A stretch of 64,000 nt of DNA, from contig BDGG01000002.1 in NCBI GenBank assembly GCA_001949185.1, forward strand, positions 4,764,448 through 4,828,447, read 5' to 3'. This stretch comes from Ramazzottius varieornatus. Lineage: Eukaryota; Tardigrada; Eutardigrada; Parachela; Ramazzottiidae. Positions 56,413-64,000 of the stretch are shown here, piece by piece. Made by a program: the position numbers and the translations under genes. The stretch's first letter is position 1. Every line of letters begins with the position of its first letter. Under the pieces are notes generated by a model. The model did no database searches. It was not told where the DNA came from and worked only from the letters and a program-made list of their open reading frames with translations.

Positions 56413-59400
56413 GTACTCTGTGTTTCTCTCACAGCACCCTTTTGTGATCGTGGTTTCGGCGTTCGTGGGGAACCTAGTGATTTTGCTGATCATTCTGTGC
56501 ACGGACAATATCCCAGCTTTCGACGACCCTCAAGCTGTAAGTGAGAGACTCTCCGGAAACCCAAATATAGATCGCGAGTATCAGTTGGTAAAGGTCTGCG
56601 TGACACCGCACTCTCTTTTCACTTGTGAGTTTTTTATTAGGAACTCCATTTAAGTTTAAATTACATGTTTGGGTTATATACAGGGCTTTGAACCACGAGG
56701 CACATTGATTAATCAACGAACTCAGGCCTGGAAGGCGCTTTTTCAACAAACAGAAGCTGACAGTAGCGTGACGTCTTTCATACCGGAATTGGTTCGGGAT
56801 AAGGATGAGGAATCGGAAGACTATGACGGGCCACAAAGATTACAGTCCCCTGCGTCGTACTTGCGTAGTCCCCATGTGCAGATGGAACATGTCAAGATAG
56901 CTCGCGACGATAAAGGAAGTTGGCCAATCAGCAGGAACATTTTCTGCAGCGACCCTGGTAAAAAACTTTTGTATTTCGTATGATCAATAAAACTATAATT
57001 TAATAATAGCATAATATCAGTCAATATTCTTGTGATACATGATCTAGTTGTATTAATCCGTGCAAAAACAAGCCGAAAAGATCTTTTTTCGGAGTGGCGC
57101 ATTCTTCCGAATATTATCACCGGAGACGTGCGCCACTTAGAAAAAACATCCTGACGTGTTTACTCTGCGGTGCTCCGAAAATTCGCAAAGTAAAAGGGAA
57201 ATTTTCTTTTTCAACACGGACTTTCGCAGAACGATAACAGGGTTTCGCATTTTTTAGTGAGGAACTTCGCGCGCGTGATATTTCGCCGTGAAGATGGGGA
57301 TAGCATGCTGGATTTCGGCGCGTTACGCGACGTCTGCCTTATCGATCGCAAAATTCGAAGGCTGCCGACGTTCAAAAAGATGGCTGAAAGGAACGACCGG
57401 AAGATGTGTCTCAGTTGGACGCTTCCCAATTATGTCGCCGCTTTTCACAATAAGTCAACCTGCGCTCACATAACTGAGGAAGACGTGCTCAGCCTACAAA
57501 GAGCTTCCTCCTTCTGTCTCCCATTCTTCCTGGAAGGAAGGTTAACGGAAGATTGCTGGGTCGGTGAAAGGAACAACTGCCCGAATACGCCAGATGTCTG
57601 TTGTCGAGAGAACCTTTTTCATCATATCTTCACTTTCATTAGCGATAGAGAGTCTCTGGGGAGCAATTATACATCATCCAAATACACTCTGGCCCTGCTT
57701 CCGGTTTGGAGCAGCTTGCACGCTCTTCCCCTGTACAAGGAAATGCGCGCGCAGAATCTGAGTACCCCTAATGTCAAACTGCTGGCTATTGACATGGGGC
57801 TGAAAGATGGGCTTTTTGAGACTTATTTCGTGGAGGACGCCCTTTTTATGGTGATTGCCGCCGTGATGATGATCGTCATCTTGTGGATCTACACGGTCTC
57901 CCTCTTCGTAACTGTGATGAATGTGATGGCCATTTTCAGCTCCCTCATCGTTGCATATTTCATTTACACTTTTGTACTGAAGATAAGGTTCTTCCCTTTC
58001 ATGAACCTCCTTGCCTGCGTCATAATGATAAGCATAGGTATGAACGTCTCAAACAGCCACAAACTCGCCACAGAAACAGATCTGTGACTATTTATCCTTA
58101 CTTTTTAGGGTCCGATGCTCTGATTATCTATGCCCGATTGTGGCGGCTGGCTAAAACTGAGAAGAACGATGGAAAGTTCGAAAAGGTTAGCTTTTTCAAA
58201 AACTGGGTTTATAAAGCAAATATCCGCGTAAGTAATATCCAAACGGGTTGAACTGGGATTAATGCGAAGGAGTTACACAGAGTGGCGCACGTTTTCATTG
58301 TCCCTGCCCGGTGGCGTGCGCCACTTGATAGCAAATGATCTTGTTCAAGTTATTTTCCCGCGTCCCACTTTAGTTGAAGTTTCTGCCGGAACCGCAAGTT
58401 AGCCTTTCGTAGGTGATTCAAGCTACCGTGTGCCACGCCGCCAAAGCCATTTTTCTCGCCAGTGCAACAGCTTCTGCGTCCCTCTTCGCCGATTGTGCCT
58501 CGCCCATTGTTGCCATCCGGTGCTTTGGGATTTTCGCCGGACTGACGATCCTCATCCACTCACTCTTCGCCGTAACATGGATCCCTGCCTTTTTCGTGGT
58601 GTCCGACAAATGGAGTCTCAGTTCTTCCATTTGTGACTTCCTTTTTTACAAGCATCCCCGTGATAACAAGCCAGCACTTTGCCGGTTTTTCCAGCATGCT
58701 CAACTGTGCCATTCCTCTCTCTGTGATTGTTTCGATTGTTTTCGAGTCGCCTTCGAGAAGATACTTCCTTGTATAGTTATACGCTTCAAATGGGTGTGGG
58801 TCTCGATTTTCTGTTTGCTCACGGTGTGTTCATGTTTTGCCATTTTCGTTTATCCAAAGCTAAGACTGGCGTCTAGCCAGAACTTCCAACTGTGGAGCAG
58901 CTCGCACCCTTGGGAACAATACCAAGCCCTGAAGGAGAACTTCGCGTTCGAGAGGCTCTCACAGCGGGCTCGACCGCCTATGCCACTGCGATTCGTCTGG
59001 GGTATCCTGCCTTCCAACGATTCGGATCTCTTTGACCCGGAAGTCATTCCCTCAGTTCGCCAAGATCCATCGATGGACATTTCCTCCTCTTCCAGTCAAC
59101 TGTGGATGCTGAACTTCTGCTATGAGCTGGAAGCACAACCCTTCTGTCAAAATTGTTCAGGTATGCGCTTTAGCACTGAATCTATCACAATGGAAGCTCC
59201 GCAGACAAACTCAACCAGATTGTTGTCCCAAGTGGCGGATGTATCTGAGGCTAACGACCCGACGCATGCACCACTTGGTGAAGTGATCTTGTCGAGCTCG
59301 GATTCATTTTGTTTTCTTATCCGGTGCGAGGTGCTTTCGAAATGTGGCTGCTTTCTGACAGTTTCTCACTTGGCTTTTTTCCTCAGATACGATGACTAGC

Positions 59401-61106
59401 GGGAAATGCTTTATGAAGTTCTTTCGCGCATGGACGGAGATCCAGCCGGATTGCCAAGGACCCAGCGTATGCTGCAACAGCGCTTCCTTCCCGTTCAACG
59501 ACACTGTCTTTGAATTGTGTTCCCGGAAGTTCCTCAAGACGGTGGGTCAGTTTGCTCCAGCCTCCTCGACCAAACTCTTTGGACCAACATACTCCTTAAA
59601 AAATTCTGTCCGGTCGTTTGTGGTCGATATAGACAGCGCATTTCCATACACGCACAGTTATGCTGAAACCAAACAGTTTGTCGATTCTGTGGAGACCTGG
59701 TTCCAAGCCATGCTCCAGTCAGCTCCCGAAGGACTGAGCCGTGGATGGTTCTACAGCCGGTTGGAGTTCTTCGACCTCCAAGATTCCTTGCTCAATGGAA
59801 CTTTAACCTCCGTTTTGATTTCATTGGCAGTTGCTTTGGTTGTCCTTTTCTTGACCACGTTGAACATTTGTGTTTCTGTCATTTCCATTGTTAATGTGAT
59901 CGGTATTATGACTGCCACAACTGCCATCCTTGTTCTGCTGGACTGGGAGCTCGGAGTCTTCGAGTCCGCCACAATCGGATTGGCCACGGGTCTTTCGTTT
60001 GACTTCACGCTACACTTTGCTGTCTCCTTTTGCGCCGCCAAGGTAAGAAAAGGTTTTTCAAAACTACTCTGCAGTTTATCCTAAATCGGATTGGCAGCCC
60101 AAACTGCGCTCACCTGCATACGCTACGTAGGGTATGAACCGTTGGGTTGCTATTTGCAGATTCATGATCTGAGCATATTCCGTTACCCTAGCTCGGCCAT
60201 CGGGGTTTTAAACTAGTTTTTTTTACGGAACGTGAATCACAAGGTGTTTTTTCCAGAAAATGGGGGACCGGGAGCTACAGACGAACCATGCTATCGCCGA
60301 AATGACAAGCCCAGTTTCCATGTCCGCCCTCACAAGTCTCGTAGTCGGTGTCTTGATGCTGCCCAGCGAAACCTTGATATACAAACAGATCGGGGTTTTC
60401 ATGATTGTCGTGATCGGCGTCAGCTTTTTCTACTCAACCTTCCTCTTCACAGCCTTACTTGCTGCTATCGGACCAAACGGAACCTTCATGCAGTTTAGCT
60501 ACCCCTCTTGCCGTAACAAACTCTGCTGCCGTCCAGACCCTTCCAAGCTGGTGGAGAAGTCCATGAATTCTTCTATGGAGTTCGATTCGGCTTTGACGAC
60601 GGGAAGTTTAGATCGGGAACGTCAGTATCAGTACCGTAAAGGAACATCGGTTAAGCTGAAAACTATGACTTCCGGTAAGGCCAATAACAACTGGAAAATA
60701 AGAAGACAGAAATCCGACAAATTTCGTTTGTTCGAAACTACCCAAAAAATATTTTATCGTTAATTTTGGGATTACTTTAGGTTATGGTGAAAAGTTAGAG
60801 ACTGTGGCAGAGGTTGTCGGAGAGGAAGATGATTCGGTCGGGGAACTGGGTTCCGTTTCTACTTCACGTGAGCCTTCACGTGGTGCTTCGCTGATTCGAA
60901 AGAATACAAAGAATTTCTTCTCCTGGGACTTTCTGACACAGAAGCTGCCTTTGACCCGACACTTCTCAGTGGCCAACAGCTCGGTCATCTACATCGACGC
61001 CGATGTCCGAAGTGTCACCTCGACGGAAATCAATCCGGATATCCCTGCGATAGTGCCGAATGTCAACAAGGATGCGCCGGAAGTTTGGGTCCGGCGGGCG
61101 GATTGA
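56413..61106 (+). CDS. DISP1: Dispatched-like transporter (RND/SSD family), eight exons seen, 5' incomplete
   Basis: Exons 56413..56536, 56684..56957, 57258..58037, 58109..58185, 58413..59160, 59387..60042, 60257..60674, 60781..61106; phases close over about 1134 residues. The first exon seen starts mid-codon after an acceptor, so the N-terminal cytoplasmic exon is missing. Membrane helix 1 is followed by the Dispatched signature DDPQA/GFEPRGT, then CLSWTLPNYVA, ITEEDV, a Cys-rich loop, and AIDMGLKDGLFETY before the sterol-sensing helices. A second RND half follows, with GLATGLSFDF in TM10 keeping its Asp. Dispatched releases cholesterol-modified Hedgehog using an ion gradient. In TM4 the usual GADDA reads GSDAL, so one of the paired acidic residues is Ala. 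Three introns carry MITEs. The C-tail is a Ser/Thr-rich cytoplasmic region. Confidence 0.9.
57063..57179. mobile_element. GTGGCGCAC MITE family, copy 8 (Dispatched intron 2)
   Basis: Core GGAGTGGCGCATT / ACGTGCGCCACTTAG with A/T-rich arms GATCTTTTTTC and GAAAAAACATC, inside intron 56958-57257. Confidence 0.75.
58245..58372. mobile_element. GTGGCGCAC MITE family, copy 9 (Dispatched intron)
   Basis: Core AGAGTGGCGCACG / GCGTGCGCCACTTGA followed by AAATGATCTTGTTCAAG and ATTTTCCCGCG, inside intron 58186-58412. Confidence 0.75.
59194..59310. mobile_element. GTGGCGCAC MITE family, copy 10 (Dispatched intron)
   Basis: Left arm AGACAAACTCAACCAGATTG with core CAAGTGGCGGATG; right core CATGCACCACTTGG and arm GTGATCTTGTCGAGCTCGG. 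It lies inside intron 59161-59386. Confidence 0.75.
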
Positions 61107-61190
61107 AGTGGTGAAGGACCAAAGCTACTTCCGGGAGAAAGCGCGTTATTTCTTTCTGTGATATGGTGAGGTGAATTGCTGAAACTAAAC

Positions 61191-61196
61191 AATAAA
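61191..61196 (+). terminator. AATAAA polyadenylation signal of the Dispatched gene
   Basis: Located 85 nt after the stop codon within an A-rich run. Confidence 0.7.
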
Positions 61197-61512
61197 AAAT
61201 GATGCTTGCACATCGCTTTTTTATTTCTTTTCGGCATCGTTTGTGGCATTCATTCGTAATAAACAGATGACTCAAGTCAGGCCTTATCACCTCTACGGTC
61301 TACCTGATATGCGCGAACGTAGAACCGGTTTGGCAGAAACTGTTTTTATGGTGACTAAGTACAACATTACAATGCAGAAATGAACGAGCCATGACCGCAC
61401 GAGCTAGACCACTTCACACCTTTCGTGATTTACATAACGAGGGCCGATCAACATCGCGACTGATGCGAAAATTTAGCTCACGTTTTCATCCTACTGATTT
61501 CTCTGAGAAGTT
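61197..61512. other. Gap between the Dispatched 3' end and the MACPF-ApeC gene
   Basis: Short promoter region of the MACPF-ApeC gene, on the same strand as Dispatched. No motif is convincing. Confidence 0.4.
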
Positions 61513-63799
61513 ATGGATGATAGGCAGGATGTGAACACGACGTCCAAAAGCCTGTTGTTATTTCAAATCCTACTGTTGTTGTGTTTGGCTTCCTTCGCCC
61601 GGTTGATCGACGGACAAAATATTCCCGTAAGTATGATCAAGCAGAACAACACTCCAACAAAAATGATGTCATTTTTTTCTAATCAAGACAGGTGGGTGCA
61701 GGATACGTCGGGAGCGGGTATGATGTCTTACTGGGAAACCCAGATGGCGCCAGTCTCGTAAGTGGAGGACTTGATCCAGGTAAGCTTATGGGCCCGCTAA
61801 AGGGTTTTTGGGCTTGAATATGGATACGTTCGAATATCCCAGCGCTACTGTACATAATCAGACTGAACATTCTTCGTCCTTCCAGGCTTGAAACCGTCCA
61901 AATTTATACTTCAAAAGACCTTCAGGGTCAGATCCTACTGCCCAGCGGAAGCCACTTGCGTCGATCTTGGTGGTACGTTTTCCGAAGAATCCTTTTCCCT
62001 TAGCGCCGACCTCCAGCAATATAAAGATGATTACTCGGCAATGTGGACCTCCGAAAGCGAGGCAGGGGTAAGTCCAGACCAATAAACCTTGTGCCAGTGC
62101 CTGATTAAAAACGGATGATTCGTGCTTTGTAGATCCTCATCTTGTCATTTGGAGGAACCCTCAGTGGATCTTACAACGAGGCAAAAAAGATAATCAATGC
62201 ACAAGAAAATGTGATTCTGAACAGACGAAGAGTTACTGTCCTCGGGGAAGCGACATACCAAACTCGAAAGTTTCGGCAGTTCGATCCGGAATTTCGCGAA
62301 GCCATCTGCGAGCTCCCGCTCAACTTCTCGCAGTCCGTCTACCTGTCCTTCATCCAAGAATGGGGAACCCACGTCATTATTGGAGTGAAACTGGGCGTGC
62401 AGGAGTCGGAGCGTGCTGTCTTCTCCAAGAAGACCATCATAAATTCTTTACAGCGCAATCAAAGTGGAGTGATAACGAACAAGGCGGGGTTCCTGTCCTT
62501 CGTCAGCAGTGCTCTGACCGGTAAGGTCTCGGACGAGCTGATGTCGGAGCTTCGATCGGACAAGGCGTCCCAGAGTCGCTCCACTTCCGCAGTCGGATCT
62601 CCAGTGTCCCCGGCACCCATTTTACTGACGTTACGAGGCATTGAGACCTTCATACGGCCATCTTCAGTCCTCGGTTGGTTATTCCATTTCCTGACTGAAA
62701 AACAAAAATGCGTCAAACCAATACCTGAATATTTGAAAGCTGGACAATCAAAATATTCAAGATCGTTATTTTCAGCGGCGCACTCGTTCAGCCAATATCA
62801 ATAAAAATGTGTGCCACTTGGAAGTAACGATCCTGTACTTCTGTTTGTCCAGCTCCCATTTGATATTGTAAAATATGAACCCAAAAAATCTGTTCCATAG
62901 CTGAAGACAAGCGATCTTCGTGTGGTCAGTGGAATATAGAAGATGATGTCGCCCAGCTGAAAGCGAACATCGTTCGAATACTTGGTCTTTACCCCAATTT
63001 GACCAACGCCCAAATACCCTCTCCATTGACTCGCCTGGCAAACCTTACGTGGCCCAGAGGATCGTATTCATTACTTATGGCAAGCTCAGGTAGAAAAGGC
63101 CTACGCGTATTCTTTTTCCCTGTATAAACTTGTTGGCGGCATGTGCAAGTATCAGTAAATGACTGTATGAACTTTCGCGACTGTTTCTCTAATTATATAC
63201 TAATTACAGGTTGTCCAGACGGGATATGGGCAAACGGAACCCGGCATCACGACACGGTTGACAGATATCCGGATAATGAATGGTCCAACGGCTTCCAGAA
63301 CGTCACCATGAGCTCGTTCTTTTACAACAACCTGGACCTGAGGTTCTGCAGTAAAGTCATGGAGTTCGACGAAGGCGCCATGGACTGGCCTCAGGGAGCT
63401 TACTGCTTCTTCAAGAAGGGCGACTGCCCAATGGGCTTCGATGTGGGTAGCTACTACGTCGACGACGAGTATTTCTTCAATGGAAACTGGTATTCCGGTA
63501 CGCTTCCGGATGGAGAGTACCGGAAGAGAACGAGATACTATTTTTGCTGTCGGGACGACGGCGTTGTCTCAAAGCCTATCTTCCTGCCGACACAAAAGTC
63601 TTTCTTTCTCATGCCGGTCGGTCCCGCCTGCCAAGTAGTTTCAGATATGCGATCAGAGCTTCATTATTTGAAAATCGATTCGATGTGGAAAGGTTGGAGT
63701 GCCATGACCGGGAAAGTACCATTTTCCACTGTGAATAACACCAACCGATGGACGGTTTATTTTTGCTACTATGAACAAGTTTCAGGTTCTGCTCCATAA
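61513..63799 (+). CDS. Secreted MACPF domain protein with C-terminal ApeC domain, six exons
   Basis: Exons 61513..61626, 61692..61779, 61886..62067, 62133..62673, 62901..63089, 63210..63799; phases close to 567 residues. A signal peptide is followed by a MACPF (perforin-like) domain. It begins with the glycine-rich VGSGYDVLLGNP...DPG element and contains the family signature with WGTH at residues 205-208. From about 372 to the end lies an apextrin C-terminal (ApeC) domain, starting at a GCPDG motif and containing DLRFC, WPQGAYC, LPDGEYRK and FCCRDDG, rich in aromatic residues and cysteines. MACPF proteins insert into membranes, and ApeC domains of invertebrate apextrins are reported to bind microbial cell-wall components. 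A role in defence or development is inference. Intron 4 contains a MITE. The Dispatched gene lies upstream on the same strand but is unrelated. Confidence 0.88.
62738..62854. mobile_element. GTGGCGCAC MITE family, copy 11 (MACPF-ApeC intron)
   Basis: Arms AGCTGGACAATCAAAA and the inverted ACTTCTGTTTGTCCAGCT are well matched. The core is CAGCGGCGCACTC / GTGTGCCACTTGG. It fills about half of intron 62674-62900. Confidence 0.85.
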
Positions 63800-63889
63800 T
63801 GTTACGCTCTAACTATTTTTGTACATCAGACAATTGGGACATATCAATAGGAAAATGACCAAGTACACCTGGACCAGGTAGCCGTGATA

Positions 63890-63970
63890 CAGGTTTTACT
63901 TTGTTAATAGCTGGCAATGTGCGCCACTTGAGAAAACAATCGGTTTCAGTTCATCTGCCCACATTCAAGT
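63890..63970. mobile_element. GTGGCGCAC MITE family, partial copy
   Basis: Only the right half is clear: ATGTGCGCCACTTGAG then AACAATCGGTTTCAGTTCATCTGCCC. The left half is not recognisable. It lies about 100 bp after the MACPF-ApeC stop. Confidence 0.6.
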
Positions 63971-64000
63971 TGTTTAGAATGTCATGTGACGAGACAATAA

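Noticed and set aside
13689-63970. MITEs as true introner elements that create introns
   Set aside because: The splice sites lie 20-60 bp outside the elements and do not use element sequence, and many introns lack the element. Insertion into existing short introns fits better.
1-64000. Bacterial operons, CRISPR arrays, rRNA or tRNA genes
   Set aside because: Genes are intron-split with eukaryotic splice and poly(A) signals. No regular spacer-repeat array, rRNA block or cloverleaf was recognised by eye, though a tRNA scan could still find one.

Overview
The window is nuclear DNA of an invertebrate animal. Its protein-coding genes are split by many short GT-AG introns (mostly 55-110 bp unless a transposon has landed in them). 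It carries metazoan-only families: a laminin chain, a tetraspanin, Dispatched, a biogenic-amine-type GPCR, a methuselah-like GPCR and a MACPF-ApeC protein. I cannot place the phylum. The H1-like amine receptor and the MACPF-ApeC protein argue for a cnidarian or an invertebrate bilaterian over a fungus or protist. Gene density is high, about 17-18 genes in 64 kb, and no rRNA, tRNA or CRISPR was seen. Exon models were built by hand from open frames, splice sites and reading phase. Where I say phases close, exon lengths add to a multiple of three without an internal stop.

Layout. 1-395: C-terminal end of a laminin-type coiled coil (+). 1.07-2.55 kb: unrecognised serine-rich protein (-). 3.1-5.0 kb: divergent pair UFC1 (-) and HDHD3 (+), both with AATAAA touching the stop region. 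7.1-8.2 kb: unknown multi-pass membrane protein (+). 8.5-15.3 kb: CPED1 (-), 11 exons, with two small inverted-repeat transposons in its 3.1 kb first intron. 18.3-19.3 kb: tetraspanin (-). 19.9-25.5 kb: Mediator subunit MED1 (-), 15 exons. 25.5-30.9 kb: repeat-rich gap with a large foldback (two ~350 bp inverted arms), a frameshifted DDE transposase remnant and related fragments. 30.9-32.0 kb: splicing factor PRPF38A (+). 32.6-35.1 kb: somatomedin-B/methuselah-like GPCR (+). 35.8-36.8 kb: single-pass membrane protein with two PPxY motifs (+). 36.95-37.85 kb: RNase P/MRP subunit RPP25-like (-). 38.3-38.8 kb: two competing short exon candidates. 39.7-40.1 kb: small secreted protein (-). 40.5-44.9 kb: TTLL3/8-type tubulin glycylase (-). 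44.9-48.2 kb: gene-poor. 48.2-51.7 kb: histamine-H1-like GPCR (+). 52.7-53.8 kb: retromer VPS26 (-). 56.4-61.1 kb: Dispatched (+, first exon not found). 61.5-63.8 kb: secreted MACPF-ApeC protein (+).

The genes do not form one pathway. They are mostly conserved housekeeping functions (UFMylation, splicing, transcription, tRNA processing, retromer, tubulin glycylation) mixed with cell-surface and secreted proteins. The strongest unexplained signal is a ~115-125 bp inverted-repeat MITE family with a palindromic core (CAAGTGGCGCAC...GTGCGCCACTTG). At least 11 nearly complete copies are recognisable, ten of them inside introns of the genes modelled here and one just upstream of the first recognised Dispatched exon.
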